61,208 nt of DNA, taken from the NCBI RefSeq assembly GCF_019801465.1, contig NZ_JAHVJA010000017.1, forward strand, positions 1 through 61,208, given 5' to 3'. Position numbers and translations under genes: made by a program. The DNA is from Leisingera daeponensis. Lineage in GTDB: Bacteria; Pseudomonadota; Alphaproteobacteria; Rhodobacterales; Rhodobacteraceae. The notes under the pieces were generated by a model. The model did no database searches. It was not told where the DNA came from and saw nothing but the letters and a program-made list of their open reading frames with translations. Below are positions 8,588 through 18,000 of this stretch, piece after piece (the first letter of the stretch is position 1; each line of letters opens with the position of its first letter).

Positions 8588-9526
8588 ATGTTACTTTACG
8601 CAACCCGGCGGTTCGGGCTGGCACTGCTGATCCTGATCGTGGCGGTCACCGTCATGTTCCTGATGATCCGCGCCGTGCCCGGCGATCCGGTCCAGATCAT
8701 GCTGGGCCCGCGCGCCACGCCAGAGCTGCAGGCGCGGCTGACGGCGGAACTGGCGCTGGACCAGCCGATCTGGAAACAGCTGCTGATCTTCTACGGCAAC
8801 CTGATGCAGGGCGATCTGGGAATCGACGTGTTCTCGGGCCGGTCGGTAACAGCAATAGTCTTTGAACAGCTGCCGCATACGCTGGCGCTGATCTTTGCCT
8901 CGATCCTGTGGTCGGCGCTTCTGGGCATCGGGCTGGGCGCCTATGCCGCGGCGCATCCCAATACGCTGATCGACCGTATCGCCGCCGCGCTTTCCGTCAG
9001 CTTCGTCGCCGCGCCTGCCTTTGTGGTCGCTTTGCTTTCGCTGCTAATCTTTGCGGTGCATCTGCAGTGGTTCCCGGCCATCGGCGCCGGCGAAGGGTTC
9101 TGGGGCCGCTTCGACCACCTGGTGCTGCCTGCCTTTGCCATCGGCCTCAGCTGGGTCGGCTATATCGCCCGGCTGGTGCGCGCCTCAATGCTGGAGGTGA
9201 TGGGTGAAAGCCACATCCGCACCGCCCGCGCCTTTGGCATCCATGAGCGCCGGGTGGTGATGGTCTATGCGCTGCGCATCGCCATCCTGCCGGTGGTCAC
9301 GGTGATCGGCGTCGGCATGGGGTTCCTTTTGTCCTCTGCCGTCTTTGCCGAGATCGTCTTTGCCCGCCCGGGCCTGGGCAAGTTAGTGATCGACAGCATC
9401 ACCACCCGCAACTACCCGATCGTGATGGGATCGGTGCTGATCTCGACCGGCCTGTTTGTAGTGTCCACCGCGATGGCTGATCTGATCAACGCCTGGCTCG
9501 ATCCACGTGCCCGCACGGCAGCATAA
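8588..9526 (+). CDS. Peptide ABC transporter permease, DppB-like
   Basis: The 312-residue inner-membrane protein has the DppB/OppB layout: an N-terminal TM helix, then the IRAVPGDPVQIMLGPRATPE segment, and a BPD-type domain with about five further helices. The cytoplasmic coupling loop RTARAFGIHERRVVMVYALR contacts the ATPases. It pairs with the permease that starts 14 bp downstream to form the channel. GGGAGCC precedes the start with fair spacing. Confidence 0.9.
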   Translation: MLLYATRRFGLALLILIVAVTVMFLMIRAVPGDPVQIMLGPRATPELQARLTAELALDQPIWKQLLIFYGNLMQGDLGIDVFSGRSVTAIVFEQLPHTLALIFASILWSALLGIGLGAYAAAHPNTLIDRIAAALSVSFVAAPAFVVALLSLLIFAVHLQWFPAIGAGEGFWGRFDHLVLPAFAIGLSWVGYIARLVRASMLEVMGESHIRTARAFGIHERRVVMVYALRIAILPVVTVIGVGMGFLLSSAVFAEIVFARPGLGKLVIDSITTRNYPIVMGSVLISTGLFVVSTAMADLINAWLDPRARTAA

Positions 9527-9540
9527 GGAGGGTGTGAGAT

Positions 9541-10398
9541 ATGGCAAAATCCCGTTCCGAACTGGGCCAGATCGTCACCGGCGTCGCCCGCGACCCGCTA
9601 GGGCTGATGGGTCTGATCATCGTCGGCACCATCGTGTTCTGCGCAATCTTCGCCTATTGGATCGTGCCCTTCGATCCGGTTAGCATGAACATCAAGGACC
9701 GGCTGCAGGGACCATCATGGACCCATCTTCTGGGCACCGACCAGTTGGGCCGCGATACGTTTTCCCGCGTGATTGCGGGCGGCCAGGTGGCGCTGCAGGT
9801 TGCCCTGCCGGCTGTCTTCGGCGCCATGGCCATTGGCCTGACGCTGGGCATGATCGCTGGCTACGGGCCGAAATGGCTCGATAATCTGCTGATGCTGCTC
9901 TTTGACACCATCCGCTCCTTCCCGACCGTGATGTTCGCGCTGGCCGTGGTCGCGCTGGTGGGGCCAAGCCTGCAGACGGTGGTGTTTGTGGTGATGGCGA
10001 CCTCGATCCCGACCTATGGCCGGGTGGCGCGGACCCAGACGCTGACCTTGCGCAACTCCGAGTTCATCCTGGCCGAACGCTCCATGGGTGCCAGCATGAA
10101 GCGCATTCTGGGCGTGCACATGCTGCCCAATATCGTTGGCGTTCTGGCAGTGCTGGCAGCGATGGACATCCCCACCGTGATCGCGCTGGAGGCGGGGCTG
10201 TCCTTCCTCGGCCTCGGGGTGAAACCGCCGACGCCGAGCTGGGGCGCGCTGTTGAAAGACGGCTACTCGCTGATCCGCCAAACCCCCTGGCTGGTGGTGG
10301 GCGGCGGGCTGCCGATCATCCTGGCAACGCTTGGCTTCACGTTCCTGGGCGAGTCTTTACGCGACGTGGTTGACCCGAAACTGAGGAAACAGCGATGA
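9541..10398 (+). CDS. Peptide ABC transporter permease, DppC-like
   Basis: The 285-residue inner-membrane protein is the second permease of the system. Landmarks are the N-terminal OppC-type helix, LLGTDQLGRDTFSRVIAGGQVAL, the coupling loop LAERSMGASMKRILGVHMLP, and the C-terminal GLSFLGLGVKPPTPSWGALL typical of DppC. An AAGGAGGG ribosome-binding site precedes the ATG. Its stop overlaps the start of the following ATPase by 4 bp, so translation is coupled. Confidence 0.9.
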   Translation: MAKSRSELGQIVTGVARDPLGLMGLIIVGTIVFCAIFAYWIVPFDPVSMNIKDRLQGPSWTHLLGTDQLGRDTFSRVIAGGQVALQVALPAVFGAMAIGLTLGMIAGYGPKWLDNLLMLLFDTIRSFPTVMFALAVVALVGPSLQTVVFVVMATSIPTYGRVARTQTLTLRNSEFILAERSMGASMKRILGVHMLPNIVGVLAVLAAMDIPTVIALEAGLSFLGLGVKPPTPSWGALLKDGYSLIRQTPWLVVGGGLPIILATLGFTFLGESLRDVVDPKLRKQR

Positions 10399-11375
10399 CC
10401 GACACTCTACTGGAAATCGACCGCCTCAGCGTCGACTATGAAACCGCCCGCGGCGACCTGAAGGCCCTGCGCGATATCTCCTTTGACGTCCGCAAAGGCG
10501 AGATTGTCGGCATCGTCGGCGAGTCGGGCTGCGGCAAGTCCACCCTGATCTCCTCGATCTTGCGGCTGACCGCGCCGAATACAAGGTTCCGGCAGGGAGA
10601 GGTGCGGTTCAGAGGCGAAGACCTCCTGCAATTGCCCGAACGCAAGATGCGCGATTTGCGCGGTGCCGATATCTCCATCGTGTTCCAGGACCCGATGCAA
10701 ACCCACAACCCGGTGCTGTCCATCGGCCAGCAGATGCTGGATATCCAGCACCGCTCCAAGGCGTCCAAAGCCGACAAGCGCGCCCGCGCAGCGCAGATGC
10801 TGGGTGCGGTCGGCATCCCCGACCCTGAAGCGCGGCTGGACCAGTTCCCGCATGAGTTCTCCGGCGGCATGCGCCAGCGCATCGCCATCGCCATGGCGCT
10901 GATGTCGGAACCGGACCTGCTGATCGCGGATGAACCGACCACGGCGCTGGATGCCACGCTAGAGGTGCAGATCATCGAGCGCCTGCAAGAGCTGCAGCAA
11001 GAGTTTGACTGCGCCATCCTGTTCATCTCGCACCATCTGGGCGTCATTGCCGAACTCTGCGACCGGGTGGTTGTGATGTATGCGGGCGCCGTGGTCGAAA
11101 GCGGCGAGGTGCGCGAGATCTTCCACGATCCCAAGCACCCCTACACCCGCCGCCTGATCGACTGTGACCCGGGCCACATCAAGGAGCGCGCCCGCGTGCT
11201 GCCAACGATCCCCGGCGAGGTGCCGGATCTGGCCAACCTGCCCGGCGGCTGCATTTTCCGCGACCGCTGCGACCAGGCGATGCCACGCTGCGCGGCTGAG
11301 GTGCCGCCACTCGAACAACTGAAAGACGGCCACCAAGCCGCCTGCTGGCTGAACCACAAGGAGGCCGCAGAATGA
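10395..11375 (+). CDS. Peptide ABC transporter ATPase, DppD-like
   Basis: The 326-residue ATPase has Walker A GESGCGKST, a Q-loop in VFQDPMQTHNP, a signature FSGGMRQR, Walker B DLLIADEPTTALD and a switch His in FISHHLG. The C-terminal OppD/F extension CIFRDRCDQAMPRC includes the cysteine cluster usual for this subfamily. It energises the two permeases together with the next gene, with which it overlaps by 4 bp. Confidence 0.92.
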   Translation: MTDTLLEIDRLSVDYETARGDLKALRDISFDVRKGEIVGIVGESGCGKSTLISSILRLTAPNTRFRQGEVRFRGEDLLQLPERKMRDLRGADISIVFQDPMQTHNPVLSIGQQMLDIQHRSKASKADKRARAAQMLGAVGIPDPEARLDQFPHEFSGGMRQRIAIAMALMSEPDLLIADEPTTALDATLEVQIIERLQELQQEFDCAILFISHHLGVIAELCDRVVVMYAGAVVESGEVREIFHDPKHPYTRRLIDCDPGHIKERARVLPTIPGEVPDLANLPGGCIFRDRCDQAMPRCAAEVPPLEQLKDGHQAACWLNHKEAAE

Positions 11376-12295
11376 GCCTGCTGGATGTGAAAGACCTGAA
11401 AACCAGCTACGGCCCGGTCAACGTGCTGGCCGGTGTCAGCTTCACCGTGGAGCAGGGCGAGACCTATGCGCTGGTGGGTGAGAGCGGCTCCGGCAAGACC
11501 ACGGTGATCCGCGCAATCGCAGGGCTGGCCCCGGCGCAGGAAGGCTCGGTCAAATTCGAAGGCCGGGAGATCCGCGGTGCCTCGGAACGCGAGCTGCGCC
11601 CGCTGCGCAAAGACATCGCAATGATGTTCCAGGATCCTGTCGGCAGCCTGTCGCCGCGCCTGACGATCCGCAGCCTGATCACCGAACCCTACCGCATCCA
11701 GGGTATGAAGGAGCGCGATCTGGATGCCGAGGCCAAACGCCTTCTGGAGATGGTGAACCTGCCTGCGCATTTCGCCGACCGCTACCCGTATCAACTGTCG
11801 GGCGGTCAAGCGCGGCGGGTGGGCGTGGCCCGGGCGCTGGCACTGGAGCCGAAGCTGATCCTGGCGGATGAGCCCACCGCGGGCCTCGACGTGTCGGTGC
11901 AGGGGGAGCTTCTGAACCTGATGAACGACCTGCGCGAACGGCTGGGGCTGGCGATGGTGATCATCACCCACAACCTGAACGTCGTGCGCCACGTGGCCGA
12001 CCGGATGGGCATCATGTACCTGGGCCGCCTGGTCGAGGAAGGCACCACCGAGGCGATCTTCAAGGAGCCGCGCCATCCCTATACCCGCTGCCTGTTGTCG
12101 GCGAACCCGGAACCCGATCCCGACGCCCGGCTGGAACGCATCGCCCTGAAAGGCGAACCGCCCAGCCTGCTGCGCCGCCCCAAAGGCTGCGAGTTCCGCG
12201 AGCGCTGCCCATTCGCGCAGGAGATCTGCATTCAAACCCCGCAATGGGAGGTCGCAAACGGCCACGGGTTGCGCTGCCTGGCGCCCTTGAGCTGA
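11372..12295 (+). CDS. Peptide ABC transporter ATPase, DppF-like
   Basis: The 307-residue second ATPase has Walker A GESGSGKTT, signature LSGGQARR, Walker B LILADEPTAGLD, H-switch IITHNLN, and the OppD/F C-terminal motif CEFRERCPFAQEIC. The signature LSGGQARRVG departs slightly from the common LSGGQRQRV. It forms a heterodimer with the upstream ATPase. The amidohydrolase starts about 40 bp downstream, so the catabolic genes are in the same transcript. Confidence 0.92.
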   Translation: MSLLDVKDLKTSYGPVNVLAGVSFTVEQGETYALVGESGSGKTTVIRAIAGLAPAQEGSVKFEGREIRGASERELRPLRKDIAMMFQDPVGSLSPRLTIRSLITEPYRIQGMKERDLDAEAKRLLEMVNLPAHFADRYPYQLSGGQARRVGVARALALEPKLILADEPTAGLDVSVQGELLNLMNDLRERLGLAMVIITHNLNVVRHVADRMGIMYLGRLVEEGTTEAIFKEPRHPYTRCLLSANPEPDPDARLERIALKGEPPSLLRRPKGCEFRERCPFAQEICIQTPQWEVANGHGLRCLAPLS

Positions 12296-12333
12296 CGGCC
12301 CTCTGCCTGAAACCCCTAAACATCCGAAAGACC

Positions 12334-13959
12334 ATGACAAGCACATTGTATTTCAACGGCGTTGTCCTGACGATGGACGCGGCCGATTCCTGCGCCCAGG
12401 CGGTGCTGACCGAAGGCGAGATCATCCGCGCTGTAGGCCTCGAGGCCGACCTGCGCGCGCGGATGCCCGCGGGCACGCGGGAGGTGGATTTGCATGGCCA
12501 GACCCTGATCCCCGCCTTCATCGACCCGCACGGGCATTTTCCCGATCCCGGCTTCATCCGGCTGTTCCGGGTGAACCTCGCCTCCGCCCCCAGCGGCGAT
12601 TGCCCGGACATCCCCACTGCGCTGGACCGGCTGCGGGCCAAGGCGGCGAATACCCCAGCGGGAGACTGGGTGATGGGGGTGCTTTTCGACAATACCGCCA
12701 TCGCCGAAGGCCGGATGCCGACGCGGGAAGAGCTGGACAGCGTCTCCGCGGACCATCCCGTCTGGGTGATCCACGCCTCCGGCCACAATGGAGCGGCGAA
12801 CTCGCTGGCCTTGGCGCGGCATGGGGTAAACCGGGACACGCCGGACCCCATTGGCGGGCGTTTCGGGCGGGACCCGGAAACCGGAGCGCTGACCGGGCTG
12901 ATCGAAGGCCTGTCGGCAATGGGCGAGTTGGGCGATACTGATTTTCTGATCGACAGGGAGAGGTTCTGGGCCGGCTTCGACAGTTGCCGGGACGAGTACC
13001 TGGCTTATGGAGTCACTTATGCTCAGAATGCTTGGGCGACGCGGAAGATGCTGGAGCACTTCGCTTCTCTGCCCGCGGACCAGGACCCGGGCTACGATCT
13101 GATGCTGCTACCGATCGGCGGGCTGGAACCAGCGTTGACCGAAGGGCCTGATGCGCTCGACTGGCCCCGCAACCCGCATTTCACCCTAGGGCCCCGCAAG
13201 CTGTTCACCGACGGGGCGTTTCAGTTGCAGACAGCCTTCCTCAGCGCGCCCTATCACAAGCCCGCGGATCCGGCGCATCCCTGCGGAATGCCGTATGCCG
13301 ATGCCGCCGAACACCGCGCGGAAGTCATGAAGCTGCATAGCCTGGGCTATCAAATCCACTGTCACTGCAACGGCGACGCAGGCGCGCAGATGTTCATCGA
13401 CGCGGTGGCGGCAGCGCTGGAAGCCATCCCGCGCGCCGATCACCGCCACACCATCATCCACGGGCAAGCCTTGCGTGATGACCAGCTGCAGCAGATGGCA
13501 GACCTTGGGATGACCGTCAGTTTCTTCCCTGCCCATGTCCACTTCTGGGGCGACCGCCACTACGACACCTTTCTGGGTCCGGAGAGGGCGGAGCGGATTT
13601 CGCCCTGCGCCTCAGCCGAACGCTTCGGCGTGCGTTACACCATCCACAATGACGCCTCTGTCACGCCGACCCGGCCGATCCACCTGGCACATTGCGCGGT
13701 GAACCGTCTGACTGCCAGCGGTCGGCGACTGGGTGAGGCGCAGCGGGTCAGTGCGCTGTCGGCGCTGCGGGCCCAGACCATAGATGCCGCCTGGCAAGTA
13801 TTTCAGGAGAACACCCGCGGCTCCATCGAGCCTGGCAAACTGGCGGATTTTGCAGTGCTGAACCGTAATCCGCTGCCAGACCCGGAAGCCATCGAAACCA
13901 CAAAGGTCACCCGCACCATACGCCGCGGGCAGACCGTCTGGGCGCAGGAACACAAATGA
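12334..13959 (+). CDS. Amidohydrolase family protein (YtcJ-like)
   Basis: The product has about 541 residues. The frame opens earlier (12244), but the ATG at 12334 begins the conserved N-terminal beta-sandwich (STLYFNGVVLTMDAADSCAQ). The metal-site motif FIDPHGHF gives HxH; further ligands are plausible in HCHCNGDAG and the HTIIHGQAL histidines, and the C-terminus returns to the composite domain (PGKLADFAVLNRNP). YtcJ-like enzymes are metal hydrolases of amides or related bonds with poorly defined substrates. Its place in a peptide ABC operon suggests it hydrolyses the imported compound in the cytoplasm. It overlaps the M81 gene by 4 bp. Confidence 0.82.
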   Translation: MTSTLYFNGVVLTMDAADSCAQAVLTEGEIIRAVGLEADLRARMPAGTREVDLHGQTLIPAFIDPHGHFPDPGFIRLFRVNLASAPSGDCPDIPTALDRLRAKAANTPAGDWVMGVLFDNTAIAEGRMPTREELDSVSADHPVWVIHASGHNGAANSLALARHGVNRDTPDPIGGRFGRDPETGALTGLIEGLSAMGELGDTDFLIDRERFWAGFDSCRDEYLAYGVTYAQNAWATRKMLEHFASLPADQDPGYDLMLLPIGGLEPALTEGPDALDWPRNPHFTLGPRKLFTDGAFQLQTAFLSAPYHKPADPAHPCGMPYADAAEHRAEVMKLHSLGYQIHCHCNGDAGAQMFIDAVAAALEAIPRADHRHTIIHGQALRDDQLQQMADLGMTVSFFPAHVHFWGDRHYDTFLGPERAERISPCASAERFGVRYTIHNDASVTPTRPIHLAHCAVNRLTASGRRLGEAQRVSALSALRAQTIDAAWQVFQENTRGSIEPGKLADFAVLNRNPLPDPEAIETTKVTRTIRRGQTVWAQEHK

Positions 13960-15455
13960 TGCGAGCCTATCCGCGGATCGCCATTGCGGGCTTCCAGCAC
14001 GAAACCAACTGTTTCGGCACCACCAAGGCAGGGCTGACGGAATTCGAGATGGCGGATTCCTGGCCCGCCATGCTGCAAGGTGAAGAAGTAATTACTGAGA
14101 CCCGCGGCATGAACCTGCCCATCGCGGGCTTCGCCAACGCGGCAAAAGAAGCCGGGATGGAGCTGGTACCCATCCTGTGGTGTGCCGCGGAGCCGTCAGC
14201 GCATGTGACAGACCATGCCTTTGACGCGATTTGCGGCAAGATCCTGGACGGGCTGGGCGCCGCCTGGCCGGTCGACGGGATTTTTCTCGATCTTCACGGG
14301 GCAATGGTGACAGAAAGCCACGCAGACGGTGAAGGCGAACTGCTGCGGCGTCTGCGCGCCTGGGCAGGGCCGGAGCTGCCCATCTTAGTCAGCCTGGACC
14401 TGCACGCCAATATTTCTGAAGATTTGGTGGATCTGGCGGACTACATCGCGATCTACCGCACCTATCCGCATCTGGATATGGCGGAAACCGGCGAACGCTG
14501 CGTGCCCGTGCTGCAGCACCTGCTGGCCGGCGAAAGGTTGCACAAGGTGTTCCGGCAGATGGATTATTTGATCCCGCTGCATGCGCAATACACCAGTGCC
14601 ACACCGGGACGGGATCTGTATGCCGTGCTGCCCCGGCTGGAGGAAGCCGGTGTGCTGGCCGATATCGCGCTTGGCTTTACTGCCGCGGATCTTCCGGACA
14701 CAAGGCCCTCCTGCGTGGCCTATGCCCGGACCGCCGTGGCCGCCGCGCAGGCGGCGGACCATATCGCCAGCCTGTTTGCTCGGCTGGAAGCGCAATCGGC
14801 CCACCCGATGCTGTCGCCTGAGCAAGCGGCTAAAATCGCCTGCCAACCGCGGGCGGCCATGCCTGTGGTGTTGGCGGATGTGCAGGACAATCCCGGCGCT
14901 GGCGGCACCTCTGACACCACCGGGCTTTTGGCCGCATTGGCTGATGCCGGGGCGCAGAACGTCCTGATGGGGCTGTTCCACGATCCGGAAACCGCCGCGG
15001 CGGCGCGTAAGGCCGGGCAGGGCGGTCTGTTCCGAACGGCCCTTGGCGGGCGTTCGGGTGTTGCGGGAGATAAACCGTTTGAGGCAAATTTCGAGGTGTT
15101 GGCGCTTGGCGATGGCATTTGCCGCTACAGCGGAGAAATGTACGGAGGCGGGGTGGCGGCTCTGGGTCCCACAGCGGCATTGCGGCTGACAGGTGCTGAG
15201 GCTGACATCAGCCTGGTTGTGACCAGCATCCGAAACCAGTGCCTCGACCTGGCGCATTTCACCCATATCGGGCTGAAGCCCGAGACGTTCGATACAATCT
15301 GCGTGAAAAGCACCGCCCACTTCCGCGCCGCTTTTGAGCCAATTGCCAGCGCGGTTTATCCGGTAGCGGCCCCCGGAGTTTTTCCCTGCGATCTGGGCAG
15401 ATTTCCCTATAAGAACCTGCACCCGGACGTCAGAACCGCCCCTGCAAAGGGCTGA
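13956..15455 (+). CDS. M81 family metallopeptidase (MlrC/microcystinase C-like)
   Basis: The 499-residue product opens with IAIAGFQHETNCFG, the M81 N-terminal signature carrying a zinc-binding His/Glu pair. It continues with FLDLHGAMVTESHADGEGE and VSLDLHANIS, which hold further metal ligands, and a C-terminal MlrC domain (VVTSIRNQCLDLAHF). MlrC in Sphingomonas cleaves linearised microcystin fragments; most homologues are of unknown substrate and sit next to peptide ABC transporters, as here. It is the last gene of the operon, followed by a strong terminator. Confidence 0.85.
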   Translation: MMRAYPRIAIAGFQHETNCFGTTKAGLTEFEMADSWPAMLQGEEVITETRGMNLPIAGFANAAKEAGMELVPILWCAAEPSAHVTDHAFDAICGKILDGLGAAWPVDGIFLDLHGAMVTESHADGEGELLRRLRAWAGPELPILVSLDLHANISEDLVDLADYIAIYRTYPHLDMAETGERCVPVLQHLLAGERLHKVFRQMDYLIPLHAQYTSATPGRDLYAVLPRLEEAGVLADIALGFTAADLPDTRPSCVAYARTAVAAAQAADHIASLFARLEAQSAHPMLSPEQAAKIACQPRAAMPVVLADVQDNPGAGGTSDTTGLLAALADAGAQNVLMGLFHDPETAAAARKAGQGGLFRTALGGRSGVAGDKPFEANFEVLALGDGICRYSGEMYGGGVAALGPTAALRLTGAEADISLVVTSIRNQCLDLAHFTHIGLKPETFDTICVKSTAHFRAAFEPIASAVYPVAAPGVFPCDLGRFPYKNLHPDVRTAPAKG

Positions 15456-15478
15456 TACTCGGCACAGAAGCTGGTTTT

Positions 15479-15510
15479 GCAGGCGGCCGAGGGAAGCCGC
15501 CTGCGCTTTT
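15479..15510 (+). terminator. Rho-independent terminator of the peptide operon
   Basis: A perfect 9-bp GC-rich stem (GCAGGCGGC 15479-15487 with GCCGCCTGC 15496-15504) is followed by GCTTTT. It lies 23 bp after the M81 stop codon and closes the plus-strand operon before the convergent UspA gene. Confidence 0.75.
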
Positions 15511-15512
15511 AA

Positions 15513-16016
15513 TCAGTCTTCGCCGCCACTGTTCTTGTAAGGCACCACCAGCGTCGGGATCTGCGACCGGCGCAGGACTCGCTTTGCCACGGTGCCCAGA
15601 AAGGTGTGGGAAAAACCGTGGTCATGAGCACCCAGAACAATCAGATCGCAGCAGAGTTCCTTCGAGCGGCGCAGGATCACCTCCGCCGGGTGGCCGTCGG
15701 TTACCTCAATCGAAGTGACTTGATCGCGGATTTTTGCGTCATCGCCATCGAAAGCCGCCCAGAACCGCGCCTGCCGCTCTGCCAGCACTTGTTTCACCAT
15801 TTCATGCCGCCGCTTGGCCGCCGTCTTGCGGGTCTCGTCGTTCAGCACAAACATTTCAAAGGTGATGCGCGCATCCTCGGAAATCGGCTCGTTCACGTGC
15901 AGCACATGAATTTCCGCACCAGTCGCATGTGCCAGGCTGGCGGCATGCCGCAGCGCCAGCGTGGAGTTATGCGACAGGTCGGTGGCAAACAGGATGCTGG
16001 TGATCATCGGCTTCAT
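15513..16016 (-). CDS. Universal stress protein (UspA family), TRAP-associated
   Basis: The 167-residue single-domain UspA protein has N-terminal SILFATDLSHNSTLALRHAASLA and a C-terminal nucleotide-binding loop with spaced glycines (GAHDHGFSHTFLGTVAKRVLRRSQIPTLVV). It is the last gene of a dctP-dctQ-dctM-usp operon, 17 bp after the large permease gene. In the TeaABCD ectoine transporter of Halomonas the equivalent UspA protein (TeaD) binds ATP and modulates transport, so a regulatory role on this TRAP system is likely. Confidence 0.88.
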   Translation of the reverse strand: MKPMITSILFATDLSHNSTLALRHAASLAHATGAEIHVLHVNEPISEDARITFEMFVLNDETRKTAAKRRHEMVKQVLAERQARFWAAFDGDDAKIRDQVTSIEVTDGHPAEVILRRSKELCCDLIVLGAHDHGFSHTFLGTVAKRVLRRSQIPTLVVPYKNSGGED

Positions 16017-16033
16017 GCTAGTCCCCCTTCAGA

Positions 16034-17374
16034 TTAATAGCCGAACAGCCGCGGCAGCCACAGCGACAGCTCCGGAAAGAAGGCGATGATGAAAATCGCG
16101 ATGGTGTTGACCGCCGCAAAGGGCAGGGCGCGCAGCGAGATCGTCTCGATCGAGATGTTCGAGATGCCTGAGGCGATAAACAGGTTCTCACCCAGCGGCG
16201 GCGTCTGGAAGCCGATGCCGAGGGTGCAGACCATCACCACGCCGAAGTGGATCGGGTCGATGCCCACTGAATAGGCCACAGGCAGCATCACCGGCACCAG
16301 GATCAGGATGGTGGCCAGTGTTTCCATGAACATGCCGACAAACAGCAGGAAGAAGATGATCAGCGCCCAGATCACGTAAAGGTTCTGGGTGAAGCTCAGC
16401 ATGCTGTCCGCAATCAGCGCCGGGATCTGGTTTTCCACCAGCAGACGTCCGAAAACGGTAGCCGTGAACAGGATCAGCAGCACCCGGCCGGTCAGCCATG
16501 TCGTGGCTTCCAGAGACTGGAACAGCGATGACCAGGTCAGCTCACGGTAGATGAAAACGCCAACCGCCAAGGTATAGAAGATTGCCACGATGGCTGCCTC
16601 GGTCGGGGTGAAGAAGCCGGTGTAGATACCGCCCAGGATCACCAATGGTGCCATTAGCGACCAGAAGCCGCGGTACATCTCGCAACCTACATTGCGGATC
16701 GACCAGCCGTCGGCAGAACCTTTGTAGCCGCGCTTCTTGGACATGAAGAAGTTCAGGATCAGCAGGCTGGCGGCGATCAGGAAGGCAGGCACAAAGCCTG
16801 CGATGAACAGTTTCGAGATCGACACCGACTGGAAGGTGCCGAATTTCTCGACCGCTTCAGGCGGGGCGGTAAAGCCGAGCGCGGCAATACCGAAGATCAC
16901 CATCGGGATCGACGGCGGAATGATGATGCCGAGGCCGCCGGAAGAAGCGGTCACAGCAGAGGCATAACCTTTCTCATAACCGCGGTTGATCATGGCCGGG
17001 ATCATCAGCATCCCCACGGCCGCTGTGGTGGCCGGACCGGAGCCGGAAATGGCGCCGAAGAACAGGCAGGCCATCACGGTGGCGGCGGAAATCCCGCCGG
17101 TGAACGGCCCCGCCAGACTTTCGGCCACGTTGATCAGGCGTTTCGATATCCCGGCGGCCTCCATCAGCGCACCCGCGAGGATGAAGGCAGGCAGCGCCAT
17201 CAGCGGGAAGGAGCCGACAGAGGTAAAGGCGATCTGCACGAATTTAATCGGGTTTTCGTCGAGATAGAGGAACGACAGCAGCGACGACACCCCCAGCGCA
17301 ACGGTAATGGGAGCGCCCAGTAAAAGCAGCAGCAGGAAGGATCCGAACAGGATCGTGACGATTTCGGTTTCCAT
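16034..17374 (-). CDS. dctM: TRAP transporter large permease, DctM-like
   Basis: The 446-residue protein has about twelve hydrophobic segments across its length. It is the ion-coupled transport subunit of tripartite ATP-independent periplasmic transporters. Typical DctM stretches are MALPAFILAGALMEAAGISKRL near the N-terminus, ASSGGLGIIIPPSIPMVIFG in the middle and TLGIGFQTPPLGENLFIASG near the C-terminus. It follows dctQ by 17 bp and moves the solute delivered by DctP using a sodium gradient. Confidence 0.93.
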   Translation of the reverse strand: METEIVTILFGSFLLLLLLGAPITVALGVSSLLSFLYLDENPIKFVQIAFTSVGSFPLMALPAFILAGALMEAAGISKRLINVAESLAGPFTGGISAATVMACLFFGAISGSGPATTAAVGMLMIPAMINRGYEKGYASAVTASSGGLGIIIPPSIPMVIFGIAALGFTAPPEAVEKFGTFQSVSISKLFIAGFVPAFLIAASLLILNFFMSKKRGYKGSADGWSIRNVGCEMYRGFWSLMAPLVILGGIYTGFFTPTEAAIVAIFYTLAVGVFIYRELTWSSLFQSLEATTWLTGRVLLILFTATVFGRLLVENQIPALIADSMLSFTQNLYVIWALIIFFLLFVGMFMETLATILILVPVMLPVAYSVGIDPIHFGVVMVCTLGIGFQTPPLGENLFIASGISNISIETISLRALPFAAVNTIAIFIIAFFPELSLWLPRLFGY

Positions 17375-17391
17375 GGTTCTGTCCCTCGCGA

Positions 17392-17928
17392 TTACATGCG
17401 GTTGTCCGCGCCAGCAGCACCCTTGATTTCATCAAGGTCGATCTGGTCGGGATCGTGAATATCTTCGCCAAGAATCAGCTTGCGGTAATTCACCTGCAGA
17501 ATGCGGATCGTCATCAGGGCAAAAGCGATGGGCAGCACCATGTAGATGTATTTCATCTCGACGCCCAAGGTCTGCGATTTCCAGAACTTGTTCATCTTGT
17601 TGAAGACGAAATCGGTAGCTAGCCACAGGAAATAACAGTTGAAGAACAGCCAGAAGAGGTCTGCGAAGGCCTCAATATACTTGATCCAGCCCTCGGGCAG
17701 GAACTTGAACTGGAAAGTGACCCTGTTGTGCGCGCCTTTCAGCGCCGCGTACGAAGCGCCGAAGTAGACGAACCAGACGAACATGTAGACCGACAGCTCC
17801 TCGATCCAGGAAAACGAATGGCCGAACACCTCGCGCGAGACGATCTGCACAAACAGCAGAACGACAAAGCCGGATAACAAAAGGCGGCAGATATAGCTTT
17901 CAATATTGTCCAGGAATTTCCAGAACAT
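17392..17928 (-). CDS. dctQ: TRAP transporter small permease, DctQ-like
   Basis: The 178-residue protein has four hydrophobic segments and the DctQ-family pattern SWIEELSVYMFVWFVYFGASYA in the middle, with a charged tail after the last helix. It is the accessory membrane subunit of the TRAP transporter. A GGAGGAG site precedes the ATG. A 26-bp palindrome separates it from dctP. Confidence 0.9.
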   Translation of the reverse strand: MFWKFLDNIESYICRLLLSGFVVLLFVQIVSREVFGHSFSWIEELSVYMFVWFVYFGASYAALKGAHNRVTFQFKFLPEGWIKYIEAFADLFWLFFNCYFLWLATDFVFNKMNKFWKSQTLGVEMKYIYMVLPIAFALMTIRILQVNYRKLILGEDIHDPDQIDLDEIKGAAGADNRM

Positions 17929-17947
17929 GACGTACTCCTCCCCTGCG

Positions 17948-17973
17948 CGAAGCAGCGCCGCGGCGCTGCTTCG
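17948..17973 (-). terminator. Perfect 26-bp palindrome between dctP and dctQ
   Basis: The arms CGAAGCAGCGCC and GGCGCTGCTTCG give an almost loop-free dyad, so the RNA folds to a strong hairpin on either strand. On the minus strand it follows the dctP stop and precedes the dctQ ribosome-binding site, with no T-run. An mRNA-stabilising or attenuating role that raises DctP over DctQM is the best reading. Confidence 0.65.
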
Positions 17974-18000
17974 TCGTTTTCAGATTGTCAGGCCAGGGGC

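Noticed and set aside
11141-12346. A 401-residue minus-strand open frame opposite the two peptide-transporter ATPase genes.
   Set aside because: It is an antisense shadow of clear ATPase genes; composition is rich in Gln, His and Arg as expected from such shadows.
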